From Maribellus comscasis (GTDB lineage Bacteria > Bacteroidota > Bacteroidia > Bacteroidales > Prolixibacteraceae), in NCBI RefSeq assembly GCF_009762775.1, contig NZ_CP046401.1:4364001-4428000 (forward strand): a stretch of DNA of 64,000 bases, given 5' to 3'. The notes under the pieces are model-generated. The model had not been told where the DNA came from and made no database searches. It was given only the letters and a program-made list of their open reading frames with translations. This document shows positions 26,099 to 35,752 of this stretch, one piece after another. A program made the translations under genes and the position numbers. How positions within the stretch are numbered: the first letter of the stretch is position 1; each line of letters opens with the position of its first letter.

Positions 26099-27743
26099 TT
26101 TTTTCTTTGGGTTTGGCGATAAAATATTTTGTTCCCTTTTCTTTTAAATCTTTAACAGGCTCCTGTAAAAAATCGGGAAATCTGTCATTGTTTACATTTT
26201 TCCATTCTTCCGACCCCATAGTCACATTGTAGTTTTTCAAATCCAAAAACGATTCTTCTTTTTTTGAGAATACCAGAAAATGTTTTGGTTCCGCAGGCAA
26301 AGAGTATATCGTGTCCATGCTAACCACATTAAAGGCATTTTTGCTGTGTATGCGAATGTTTGAAGCGGTGCGTATATTTCCGTAGACGTATACTTTTTCA
26401 TTTTTTGAAAGCCCCTGTTTTGTTAAATTTTCCACAAGTTGTTCTCCTGGGTTGGGCATTAATAAAGGATATAAAAATGAAAACACATTAAAAAACAGGA
26501 GTAGAATGGTTCCTGCGAGTTTTGTTTCATAGTCAATGTTTTTGAGCCAGCCGATAAGCCAGGAAATAATCAATAAAACATTTAAAAGAATTCCCGCAAA
26601 AAGAACATTGTCGAAGTAAATAAAACCCGTATACAAAAGAGATAGGCCAATGACGAAAATATTTATTATCAGAAAGATTTTAAAAATCGATTTTTTTAGA
26701 TGTGTGGTTGAAAATGATATCACGTAGGCAAAAAATATTGAAATCAATGGGATGACGGGAAGCAGATACCGATCGTAAAATTTAAAAACTGCACCCGACA
26801 TAACAATAACCAAAAGAACCCATGAGAGAATAAACCCAAAGACGGCCTTGGTTTGTAATGAAGATTTTTTTGTAAACTGTTTTAACGCTTTTGGATTTGA
26901 AAAAACGATTACAATCCACGGAATCAGGTAGGCAGCTAAAAAAACAATTCCCAGAAATAAATTGGTAAAAACCTGCGCGAATTTTGAGGATACGCGATTC
27001 CCGACCTGATCGGCAAAGAAGGAATTTAAATAAACCGAACCGTGTTCAACATACATGATAATAAACCAGCTCAAGGCAATTAAAATGGAAACAATGAGCG
27101 AAAAAGGTTCAAATATTTGATTTAGGCGTTTCTTTTTCCACGGATTAAAAAGGAGAAACAAAATGCTAATTCCCGCAAAGGCAGCTGCTGGTATTCCTTT
27201 GGTTTCAAATGCGAGGGCCGCTCCCATGTAAGCCATCCAGAAATGTTCTTTTCGAGGTTTTAGTGAATTGAGGATTTTAATAAATCCCCATGCGCTGATG
27301 GTGAGAAACAGAGTAAGAAGTATGTCGGGTATTGAGCGGCTTGCACTCATTAGAACGAGAGGGTTTGCGGCAGTAATAAATGCCGCAGTGAAAGCCATTT
27401 TTTTGTCACCTGAGATTGATTTTGACATCAAATAGATAACAAGAACGAGAATTGCACCGGCGAGCCAGAAAAATAACCGCGATGAAATCTTGCTGACACC
27501 GAACACCTTGTAGCTCCCCATTAAAACCCAGTAGGTTAAAATTGGTTTTTTGAACCGCGGACTCCCGTTTGCCTGGTACGGAGTAAAACAGTCCTCTTTG
27601 TCCATCATTTGCAGGACCGCATCAGTGTAATATTTCTCATCGGGAAAATGAAAGACATAGTCCAGGGCACTTGGAGCCGAGAATAAAAGAAATAAAACCG
27701 GAACAAGAAGGTAGCTGTATTTTTTTAATCCGCTTTTTTTCAT
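26085..27743 (-). CDS. GT39-family membrane glycosyltransferase 2
   Basis: A 552-aa relative of its two neighbours. FPDEKYYTDAV (D35/E36) is the first-loop acidic motif, followed by RFKKPILTYW near 64-73, the lysine-proline segment typical of ArnT-like enzymes. Multiple membrane helices run to about residue 420, then a soluble C-terminal domain. It starts 5 bases after the upstream GT39 gene and overlaps the downstream one by 14 bases, so the three are translated from one message. Confidence 0.85.
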   Translation of the reverse strand: MKKSGLKKYSYLLVPVLFLLFSAPSALDYVFHFPDEKYYTDAVLQMMDKEDCFTPYQANGSPRFKKPILTYWVLMGSYKVFGVSKISSRLFFWLAGAILVLVIYLMSKSISGDKKMAFTAAFITAANPLVLMSASRSIPDILLTLFLTISAWGFIKILNSLKPRKEHFWMAYMGAALAFETKGIPAAAFAGISILFLLFNPWKKKRLNQIFEPFSLIVSILIALSWFIIMYVEHGSVYLNSFFADQVGNRVSSKFAQVFTNLFLGIVFLAAYLIPWIVIVFSNPKALKQFTKKSSLQTKAVFGFILSWVLLVIVMSGAVFKFYDRYLLPVIPLISIFFAYVISFSTTHLKKSIFKIFLIINIFVIGLSLLYTGFIYFDNVLFAGILLNVLLIISWLIGWLKNIDYETKLAGTILLLFFNVFSFLYPLLMPNPGEQLVENLTKQGLSKNEKVYVYGNIRTASNIRIHSKNAFNVVSMDTIYSLPAEPKHFLVFSKKEESFLDLKNYNVTMGSEEWKNVNNDRFPDFLQEPVKDLKEKGTKYFIAKPKEKNEKS

Positions 27744-27748
27744 CCCAT

Positions 27749-29368
27749 TCAGTATTTAATAAGATACATCGGCTGCAAAACTTTGTTTCTTGTCCTTGGA
27801 CTAATAAATCCGGCTGGTCGATTCAAATACAAGTGTTTGTACTCAAATACAACTTCCGAAGATTTATTCAGGCCGGAAATATCTTTGTATCCTTTTGCAT
27901 CCGTAAATACCCATTTCCCCTTTTTCCCTGCCACAGTTTTCATTTCTTCAAAAGAATATAACTGGATTGCCTGTGGTTCACTATAAAAAAACAATTCGTA
28001 CTCATCGTAATGGTAATTGTACAGCGTATCTCCTTTTTCAGCATATTCGGAAAAATAACGGGCTGCTTTTGGAGGAGCCTGAAAACTAAACATGTATGGA
28101 AATACATGTGTATTCATAATAAACGCCAGGCAGGCAAATACAATTAAGGAAGGGAAGATTATTCTTAAAGGTGTGTCTGAAACTTTTGTTGAAATAAAAT
28201 AAGTAAGAATTATTCCTGCAAAAACCATAATCATAATATACCACTCGGGAGTTGGAAACAAATAGAATGAAACAATAAAAATACCCGCCCAAAGCAGCAG
28301 TACTACATAACGCTGGACAATCGAAAAGACTTTTAATAGCGTTTTTTTGTTGACAATGGCTATGTCGAGCCATTTTGCGGTTAAAACTGCAATCAAGGGA
28401 ACAATCGAAAAAATATAGTTGGGGAGCTGGCTGCTGGCTGAATTCAGGATAATAAAATAAATCCAGATTCCGGTAAATGTAAAATATTCCACCGAGCGGA
28501 ATTTGTTTCTGATAAGGGTTTTAAATTCCATAAACACTGCGATAAAAAAGAGCAGACTCCAGGGTAAAAACAGATAGGCTATATTATGTATATAAAAAAT
28601 GGGATCGTTGCTTGCTTTTACATAAGAACCGGTTATTCGTCCTACATTGTTTTCCCAAAAGAAAAAACGGATACCTTCCCAGCCAAACTGGTTCATCAGG
28701 CCAATTAATGCAGGGCTTACAATAATAAAAGAGAGGAGTATTCCCAGATACCACCGGTAGTCAAGCAGCGATTTGAAATTGCGTTTTAAAATAAGGTGGC
28801 CGAGTACAGCAAATGCCGGAATTGCTGCCCCAATCGGGCCTTTTGTTAGCATAGCCAATCCGATGGCAGTAAATCCCAAAATCCAGTGTTTAGTCTTTTT
28901 TGTTTTTATAAACTCAAATAATTGCCAGAAAGCCAGTGTTACAAATGCCTGCAGAGGAGTATCGGTATGAATATCCATGCTGTACATTAAATAGATAAAG
29001 GAGAAGGCCGACATGATTCCGGTTAAAAAACCAACACGTTTGTTGTACAAACTTTCGCCAAGACGAAAGGCCCAGTAGAATCCCGCAAAAACAAGCAGCA
29101 AAACAGGGAGTTTGAACCAAAAGTTGGAAATTTTCCCGATTGTGAACCCTAAGGCTCCCAGCCAAAATAGCATTGGTGGCTTTTGGTCGTATGCCTCACC
29201 ATGTATCGTCAGGTTAATAAAATTCCCATTTTGATAGATTTCTTTCGAAACAGTAGCGTATTTTCCCGCATCGCGTGTAACGTCAATATTGAGCCCTGTA
29301 ATGTAGGCTGCAAAAACAGCTGCAGCAACTATAAAGAAAATGAGACGGAGCGTTTTGTTTTCGAACAT
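27749..29368 (-). CDS. GT39-family membrane glycosyltransferase 3
   Basis: The first of three consecutive GT39 genes. The frame opens at a TTG at 29419, but the ATG at 29368 gives a 539-aa protein starting directly at the first membrane helix and is preferred. RDAGKYA (32-38) replaces the usual DE pair in the first loop with a single D, and DQKPPMLFW lies near 61; this resembles the ArnT subfamily (pattern RDE/RDA..YA, KPPL). It diverges from argH across a 228-base gap. Function: sugar transfer from a lipid-linked donor, acceptor unknown. Confidence 0.85.
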   Translation of the reverse strand: MFENKTLRLIFFIVAAAVFAAYITGLNIDVTRDAGKYATVSKEIYQNGNFINLTIHGEAYDQKPPMLFWLGALGFTIGKISNFWFKLPVLLLVFAGFYWAFRLGESLYNKRVGFLTGIMSAFSFIYLMYSMDIHTDTPLQAFVTLAFWQLFEFIKTKKTKHWILGFTAIGLAMLTKGPIGAAIPAFAVLGHLILKRNFKSLLDYRWYLGILLSFIIVSPALIGLMNQFGWEGIRFFFWENNVGRITGSYVKASNDPIFYIHNIAYLFLPWSLLFFIAVFMEFKTLIRNKFRSVEYFTFTGIWIYFIILNSASSQLPNYIFSIVPLIAVLTAKWLDIAIVNKKTLLKVFSIVQRYVVLLLWAGIFIVSFYLFPTPEWYIMIMVFAGIILTYFISTKVSDTPLRIIFPSLIVFACLAFIMNTHVFPYMFSFQAPPKAARYFSEYAEKGDTLYNYHYDEYELFFYSEPQAIQLYSFEEMKTVAGKKGKWVFTDAKGYKDISGLNKSSEVVFEYKHLYLNRPAGFISPRTRNKVLQPMYLIKY

Positions 29369-29566
29369 GGCATACTTTTGAGTTTCTTTTCTTGTGGAAA
29401 AGCGCGGTAAAAGTGGCAATTTTTTCAGAATTTTTAAAATGAAAACCTTAAAAACAGTTGCTCCTGCCGGCGATTTAAAAACATATAATCAGAAAATTGT
29501 AATTTAAAAACCAAAGCAAATTGTTTGCAGATTGAATTTTAAAAAACCGATTCAAATTGAAATCAA

Positions 29567-29574
29567 TATCTTTG
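29567..29574 (+). promoter_or_regulatory. argH -7 promoter element
   Basis: TATCTTTG matches the TAnnTTTG element and ends 22 bases before the argH ATG. No well-spaced -33 TTTG was found. A TGAAT half-site at 29533-29537 could be part of a weak ARG box. Confidence 0.45.
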
Positions 29575-29596
29575 TGAAAAATACAACAATTTCATT

Positions 29597-30928
29597 ATGA
29601 AACTTTGGGAAAAAGGAATACCGGTAAACAAGTCCATCGAAGAATTTACTGTTGGTAAAGACCGGGAACTCGATATTTATTTGGCACCCTTCGATATTTT
29701 AGGTTCAATGGCGCATATTATTATGCTCGAATCTATCGGCCTGATAAAAAGTGATGAACTGCAGGTGTTGCTCAATAAACTTAAACAATTATATGAAGTA
29801 GCAATTTCGGGAGAATTTGTTATTGAAGAAGGTGTTGAGGATGTGCACTCGCAAGTTGAATTTTTGCTGACAAATGATCTGGGCGATGTAGGTAAAAAAA
29901 TTCACAGTGGCCGTTCGCGCAACGACCAGGTGTTGTTGGATTTAAAGCTCTTTACGCGCGAAGCTATCCGCGAGGTAACAAAAAGTTCGGAAACTTTGAT
30001 TGATGTTTTACTTCAGAAAAGCGAGGAAACCAAAGATGTTCTAATGCCAGGTTATACACACTTACAAGTGGCAATGCCATCATCTTTTGGGCTTTGGTTT
30101 GGTGCTTATGCTGAAAGTTTGATTGATGATCTGGAATTGGTACTTTCGGCATTTAAAATTACCAATCAGAATCCGCTCGGCTCGGCAGCAGGTTATGGTT
30201 CTTCATTTCCTTTAAACCGACAAATGACTACCGATTTGCTTGGTTTTGATAATATGAACTACAACGTGGTTTATGCCCAGATGGGACGTGGAAAGGTGGA
30301 AAAAATTGTTTCTTTTGCCGTGGCGAATTTAGCGGGAACCCTTTCAAAACTGGCTTTTGATGTTTGTCTTTTTATGAGCCAGAATTTCAATTTTGTAAAT
30401 CTTCCCCCCGAGTTTACAACCGGTTCGAGTATAATGCCACACAAAAAAAATCCCGATGTTTTTGAACTTATCAGGGCAAGGTGTAACAAAATTCAGGGTA
30501 TTCCAAGCCAGATTTCAATGATTATAAATAATCTTCCCAGTGGTTATTTTCGTGATTTGCAAATGGTTAAAGAAGTTTTTATTCCTTTGTTTAAAGAAAT
30601 GAATGATTGTCTGCAAATTGCATCATTGGCCTTAAAAAATGTTAAGGTAAACCACAAGATTCTTGATGATTCAAAATATAATTATATATTTAGCGTGGAA
30701 GAGGTGAATGATTTAGTGTTGAAAGGAGTTCCTTTTCGTGAGGCCTACAAAATAGTTGGAGAGAAAATTGAAGAGGGTAATTTTGTACCGAAAAAAAGTG
30801 TGAATCATACCCACGAAGGGAGCATTGGGAATTTGAGTTTAGAAGAGATTTCAAATAAAAAACAAGGTGTAATTAATAGATTTAATTTTGGTAAAATAGA
30901 TGATGCGGTGGAACGCTTACTTAAATAA
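29597..30928 (+). CDS. argH: argininosuccinate lyase
   Basis: ArgH cleaves argininosuccinate to arginine and fumarate, the last arginine step. The 443-aa protein has the fumarase/aspartase superfamily signature GSSIMPHKKNPD (near 275-286), the HSGRSRNDQV segment (near 102-111) and the PGYTHLQVAMP loop (near 151-161). It has its own promoter-like sequence, sits about 9.5 kb from the main arg cluster and is not operonic with gltB, which starts 271 bases later. Confidence 0.96.
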   Translation: MKLWEKGIPVNKSIEEFTVGKDRELDIYLAPFDILGSMAHIIMLESIGLIKSDELQVLLNKLKQLYEVAISGEFVIEEGVEDVHSQVEFLLTNDLGDVGKKIHSGRSRNDQVLLDLKLFTREAIREVTKSSETLIDVLLQKSEETKDVLMPGYTHLQVAMPSSFGLWFGAYAESLIDDLELVLSAFKITNQNPLGSAAGYGSSFPLNRQMTTDLLGFDNMNYNVVYAQMGRGKVEKIVSFAVANLAGTLSKLAFDVCLFMSQNFNFVNLPPEFTTGSSIMPHKKNPDVFELIRARCNKIQGIPSQISMIINNLPSGYFRDLQMVKEVFIPLFKEMNDCLQIASLALKNVKVNHKILDDSKYNYIFSVEEVNDLVLKGVPFREAYKIVGEKIEEGNFVPKKSVNHTHEGSIGNLSLEEISNKKQGVINRFNFGKIDDAVERLLK

Positions 30929-31159
30929 AATTTATTAATAGCCTGAAAATGTGACAAATGTCATGTTCTGAATTGAACAGATAAGCAAAAAATCAACTTT
31001 TTACACTCAAAAACGTAGGTTAAGAGTATGTTATGAAGCACATATTTTCAATGCTTTCGTTGTAAATTTTACTTCGTTTAATTACTTTTGATTTCACTTC
31101 GTAAGAAAAATATTGTTTTTGCTTTCAGTTTTACAGCAGCTGTTGTAGCAAGTTGTCTG

Positions 31160-31167
31160 TAATTTTG
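31160..31167 (+). promoter_or_regulatory. gltB -7 promoter element
   Basis: TAATTTTG fits TAnnTTTG and lies 32 bases before the gltB start. A TTG at 31143-31145 is present but only 14 bases upstream. The rest of the 271-base argH-gltB gap is AT-rich with no ORF. Confidence 0.4.
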
Positions 31168-31199
31168 GTGCGAATGAGTTTATTAATAGGAAAAAATTA

Positions 31200-34100
31200 A
31201 TGCAAATGAGATTACCTTATGCACAGGGACTTTATAGCCCTGAAAATGAACATGATAATTGTGGGATTGGATTTGTAGCTCATATCAAAGGTAAACCTTC
31301 ACACGACATTATAAAAAGGGGTTTGGAAGTCCTTCGTAATATGGATCACCGTGGGGCTACCAGCGCAGATAATTCTACCGGCGACGGCGCAGGTATGTTA
31401 ATGCAAATTCCTCACCAATTTATCACTGAGGTTTTGAAACTTTCTGTTGGAGAACAGGGAAAATACGGAACAGGTTTGATTTTTCTTCCCAAAGATGAAA
31501 AGGAGGCAGAGGTTTGTATCAACATATTAACCAAAAATATCGAATCGGAGGGGCTTAATTTGGTTGCCTATCGTGATGTTCCGGTTGATAGTTCTGTTCC
31601 CGGTGAAATAGCAAAGGCCAACGAGCCGGTTGTAAAACAGGTTTTTATTAAAGCAAATCTTGAAAAGGACGCTCTTGAGCGTAAACTTTTTATTGTTAGA
31701 AAACTTACCGAAAGAGAGGTTCGCGAATCAGATCTGAAAAATAAGGAAAACTTTTATCAGCCCAGTTTGTCGGCTAAAATAATAGTATACAAAGGTATGC
31801 TCACACCCGAACAACTGCGCGATTATTATCTGGATTTCAGAGATGAAAGATTTACAAGTGCCATTGCTTTGGTACACTCACGTTTTAGTACCAATACATT
31901 TCCCACATGGGACTTGGCACAACCTTTCCGTATTGTTGCACATAATGGTGAAATCAATACAGTTCGCGGAAACCGTTTGTGGATGCAGGCGCGTGAAGGT
32001 TTAATGAAATCAGAGGTTTTTGGCGAAGACCTGAAGAAATTGCTTCCGGTAATTGAGCCGGGCAAATCCGACTCTGCATCGTTTGACAATGTTTTGGAGT
32101 TTCTTCATTTAACCGGAAGGTCACTGCCTCATTCGTTGTGTATGATGATTCCGGAGTCTTTTAATCAGAAAAATCCAATTCCGGACAGTTTAAAGGCATT
32201 TTACGAGTACCACTCTACAATAATGGAACCATGGGATGGTCCCGCTTCAATGGTGTTCTCTGATGGAAGGTATATTGGAGGAACACTGGACAGGAACGGA
32301 CTGCGCCCGTCTCGTTATGTGATTACAAAAAACAACCTTATTGTAATGGGCTCGGAAGTAGGTGTTCAAACTTTCAAAGCAGAAGAAATTAAAGAAAAAG
32401 GACGTTTACGTCCCGGAAAAATATTACTTGTTGACACCCAATTGGGAATTATTATTCCCGACCACGAAGTAAAAGATCAATTAAGCAGAAGGAGTCCTTA
32501 CCAGATGTGGCTAAAGGAGAACCGTATGCTGATGAAGGATATCAAGGTGAAACAACGTGTTCCCTCTTCAATTGATAATTTTGATACTTACTCAAAAGCG
32601 TTTGGGTACTCGAAGGAAGACATGTACGAGTTGATTAAGCCAATGAGCGAAAATGGCGCTGAACCAACCAGTTCGATGGGAAATGATACTCCTCCTGCAG
32701 TGTTTTCAGATAAACCAAAACGTTTATTTGATTACTTCAAACAAATGTTTGCTCAGGTTACCAATCCTCCTATCGATCCAATTCGTGAAGGTTTGGTTAT
32801 GGCTTTGACCAACTATATCGGATCTCTGCATTCAAATATTCTGGCAGAAACTCCGGAACATTGTAAACTAATCAAGTTTCAGGAGCCAATTGTAACGAAT
32901 ACTGATTTGGGCAAGATCAAAGATTTGAAAGATGAAATGTTTACTCATCAGACCATTCCAATGGTTTTCCCGGTGAAGGAAGGAGTTGCGGGATTTGAAA
33001 AGGCCCTGGAAGATATTTTGGCTCAGGCAGAGAAGGCAGTTGACGACCAAAAGAATTATATTATTCTTACTGATAGAAATATTTCTGAAGATCAGGCTCC
33101 AATGCCCTCGTTGCTTGCCGTAGCAGCAGTTCACCATCACCTGATAAAAATTCAGAAGAGGATGCAGGTAGGACTTATCGTTGAAACCGGTGAGGCGCGG
33201 GAAGTGAACCATTTTGCATTGCTTTTAGGTTATGGCGCCAGTGTAATAAATCCCTATGTAGCTTTTGCCGCAATCGATCATATGGTGAAAGAAGGTAAAA
33301 TTGAGATGGATTACAAAGAAGCGCGGAAGAACTACATAAAAGCTGTTGACAAAGGTTTGTTAAAAGTTTTCTCGAAGATGGGGATTTCAACATTACGTAG
33401 TTATCACGGAGCGCAGATTTTTGAGGCTATCGGTGTAAGTCAGCCTGTAATTGATAAATATTTCACCGGAACAGTTTCTAAAATTGGAGGTGTTGGTCTG
33501 GAGGAAATTTGTAAAGAAGCTACCATGTTCCACGAAGAGGCTTACAAAGTAGATAATACTCCGGAGCCATTCAGGTTTGAAAACAGTGGAAATTACGCGT
33601 GGAGAAAGAACGGAGAACATCATGCATGGAATCCGCAGACCATTGGGCTTTTGCAATGGGCGACACGTACAAACGACTACGCGAAATATAAAGAATACTC
33701 AGCTCTTGTTGACAAAGAAAATAAGCGGCCTGCTTTTATACGCAGTTGTTTTAATTTCAAAAAGAATCCAATTCCGATTGAACAGGTAGAACCGGCTGAG
33801 GAAATTATGAAACGTTTTGTGACTGGTGCAATGTCTTATGGTTCAATTAGTAAGGAAGCTCATGAAGCGTTGGCTGTTACAATGAATACCATTGGTGGTA
33901 GGAGTAATACGGGCGAGGGAGGTGAAGACCCTGAGCGTTTTGGTACCAATAGAAACAGTAAAATTAAACAGGTTGCTTCCGGCCGGTTTGGAGTCACCAA
34001 TAATTACCTTACCAATGCCGACGAACTTCAGATTAAAATTGCACAAGGTGCAAAACCTGGAGAAGGAGGTCAGTTGCCGGGTTATAAGGTAAATAAGATT

Positions 34101-35717
34101 ATTGCAAAAACCCGTAACTCAACGCCAGGAATCACATTGATTTCTCCTCCTCCGCATCATGATATCTATTCAATCGAGGATTTAGCGCAGTTGATTTATG
34201 ACCTGAAAGTTACCAATCCGAGAGCAAAAGTTTCAGTTAAATTGGTTTCTGAGGATGGTGTGGGGACAATCGCTGCGGGGGTGAGTAAAGCTTTTTCAGA
34301 CATAATTATTATAGCAGGTGCTGATGGTGGTACTGGTGCAAGTCCGGCAAGTTCGATAAAACATGCAGGGCTGCCGGTTGAGCTCGGAATTGCTGAAACA
34401 CAACAAACGCTTGTTCTTAACAAATTACGCGACAGAGTAAAACTTCAGGTGGATGGCCAGTTAAAAACCGGTCGCGATGTGGTTGTGCTGGCTTGTTTGG
34501 GAGGTGAAGAGTTTGGATTTTCTACCGCCGCATTAATTGTGCTTGGATGTATTATGATGCGTAAATGCCACATGAATACTTGCCCGGCAGGTATTGCAAC
34601 GCAGGACAAATCATTGAGAAAAAGATTTATTGGAAAAGCAGAATATACAGTTAATTTCTTTAAGTTTCTAGCAGAAGAGATACGAGAATATCTGGCTGAA
34701 ATGGGATTTACAAAATTCGATGATATTGTAGGGAGAACCGATTTACTCGAATTAAATAAGGAAGTATCAAACTGGAAAATGAACACCGTTGATTTTTCCA
34801 AATTGCTTTACGTTCCAAAAGAAGCAAAAGAAACTCCTATTCACAATACACATCCCAATGGTCGTCCCGGAAATCATATGGATTATGATTTAATCAAAGA
34901 AGCTAAAAAAGCGATCAGAGGGGGAGAAAAAGTATGGATTTCAAAGAATGTTGTAAACGTAGATCGTACCATTGGTGCAATGCTTTCCGGGGAGATTTCT
35001 AAAATGTACGGAGAAGGAGGTTTGCCCGATGATACAATTAACTGTACTTTCCACGGCACAGCCGGACAAAGTTTTGGAGCCTTCCTTGTAAAGGGTGTCA
35101 CATTTCGATTGGAAGGAGATTCAAATGACTATATTGGAAAAGGACTTTCGGGCGGGAAAATAGTTGTTGTACCACCAAGTGGTTCCACATTTAAACCGGA
35201 AGAAAATATTATCATAGGAAATACATCGTTTTATGGTGCAACTGCCGGTGAAGCCTATATTCGGGGAGTCGCAGGCGAACGTTTCTGTGTCCGTAATTCC
35301 GGAGTTCAGGCAGTAATCGAAGGTACCGGTGACCATTGCTGCGAATACATGACTGGTGGAAGAGTAGTCGTACTCGGAAACACCGGACGAAATTTTGCTG
35401 CAGGTATGAGCGGTGGAATTGCCTATGTGCTGGATGAAGCAGGTGATTTTGACTACTACTGTAACAGAGGTCTGGTAGATCTTACTCCGGTTGAAGACAA
35501 GTCAGATATTAGTGAACTTCAGATGCTAATAAGTAATCATCTGCTTTATACTCATAGTGATTTGGCTTCTAAGATTCTGACCCATTGGGAAGAATATTTA
35601 TCCAAATTTGTAAAAGTGATTCCATTCGAGTATAAAAAGGTTCTGGAAGAACAAAAACTCAAGGAATTACAGAAAAAATTACAGTTGACAGAAGACGATC
35701 CTTCTCGTCACGAGTAA
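31200..35717 (+). CDS. gltB: glutamate synthase large subunit
   Basis: GltB converts glutamine plus 2-oxoglutarate to two glutamates with electrons from GltD. At 1505 aa it has the full bacterial architecture: N-terminal class II glutaminase with nucleophile C21 (DNCGIGF; the propeptide before it is normally removed), a central domain, the FMN-binding synthase barrel (with SYGSISKEAHEALA and the GRSNTGEGGEDPER loop) carrying the 3Fe-4S cysteines in RKCHMNTCPAGIATQ, and a C-terminal GXGXG-type beta-helix. Two possible ATGs (31200, 31206) differ by two codons. gltD follows after 35 bases. Confidence 0.97.
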   Translation: MQMRLPYAQGLYSPENEHDNCGIGFVAHIKGKPSHDIIKRGLEVLRNMDHRGATSADNSTGDGAGMLMQIPHQFITEVLKLSVGEQGKYGTGLIFLPKDEKEAEVCINILTKNIESEGLNLVAYRDVPVDSSVPGEIAKANEPVVKQVFIKANLEKDALERKLFIVRKLTEREVRESDLKNKENFYQPSLSAKIIVYKGMLTPEQLRDYYLDFRDERFTSAIALVHSRFSTNTFPTWDLAQPFRIVAHNGEINTVRGNRLWMQAREGLMKSEVFGEDLKKLLPVIEPGKSDSASFDNVLEFLHLTGRSLPHSLCMMIPESFNQKNPIPDSLKAFYEYHSTIMEPWDGPASMVFSDGRYIGGTLDRNGLRPSRYVITKNNLIVMGSEVGVQTFKAEEIKEKGRLRPGKILLVDTQLGIIIPDHEVKDQLSRRSPYQMWLKENRMLMKDIKVKQRVPSSIDNFDTYSKAFGYSKEDMYELIKPMSENGAEPTSSMGNDTPPAVFSDKPKRLFDYFKQMFAQVTNPPIDPIREGLVMALTNYIGSLHSNILAETPEHCKLIKFQEPIVTNTDLGKIKDLKDEMFTHQTIPMVFPVKEGVAGFEKALEDILAQAEKAVDDQKNYIILTDRNISEDQAPMPSLLAVAAVHHHLIKIQKRMQVGLIVETGEAREVNHFALLLGYGASVINPYVAFAAIDHMVKEGKIEMDYKEARKNYIKAVDKGLLKVFSKMGISTLRSYHGAQIFEAIGVSQPVIDKYFTGTVSKIGGVGLEEICKEATMFHEEAYKVDNTPEPFRFENSGNYAWRKNGEHHAWNPQTIGLLQWATRTNDYAKYKEYSALVDKENKRPAFIRSCFNFKKNPIPIEQVEPAEEIMKRFVTGAMSYGSISKEAHEALAVTMNTIGGRSNTGEGGEDPERFGTNRNSKIKQVASGRFGVTNNYLTNADELQIKIAQGAKPGEGGQLPGYKVNKIIAKTRNSTPGITLISPPPHHDIYSIEDLAQLIYDLKVTNPRAKVSVKLVSEDGVGTIAAGVSKAFSDIIIIAGADGGTGASPASSIKHAGLPVELGIAETQQTLVLNKLRDRVKLQVDGQLKTGRDVVVLACLGGEEFGFSTAALIVLGCIMMRKCHMNTCPAGIATQDKSLRKRFIGKAEYTVNFFKFLAEEIREYLAEMGFTKFDDIVGRTDLLELNKEVSNWKMNTVDFSKLLYVPKEAKETPIHNTHPNGRPGNHMDYDLIKEAKKAIRGGEKVWISKNVVNVDRTIGAMLSGEISKMYGEGGLPDDTINCTFHGTAGQSFGAFLVKGVTFRLEGDSNDYIGKGLSGGKIVVVPPSGSTFKPEENIIIGNTSFYGATAGEAYIRGVAGERFCVRNSGVQAVIEGTGDHCCEYMTGGRVVVLGNTGRNFAAGMSGGIAYVLDEAGDFDYYCNRGLVDLTPVEDKSDISELQMLISNHLLYTHSDLASKILTHWEEYLSKFVKVIPFEYKKVLEEQKLKELQKKLQLTEDDPSRHE

Positions 35718-35752
35718 TAAATAATATTGTTGAAAAAATAGGAAAATAAGAT

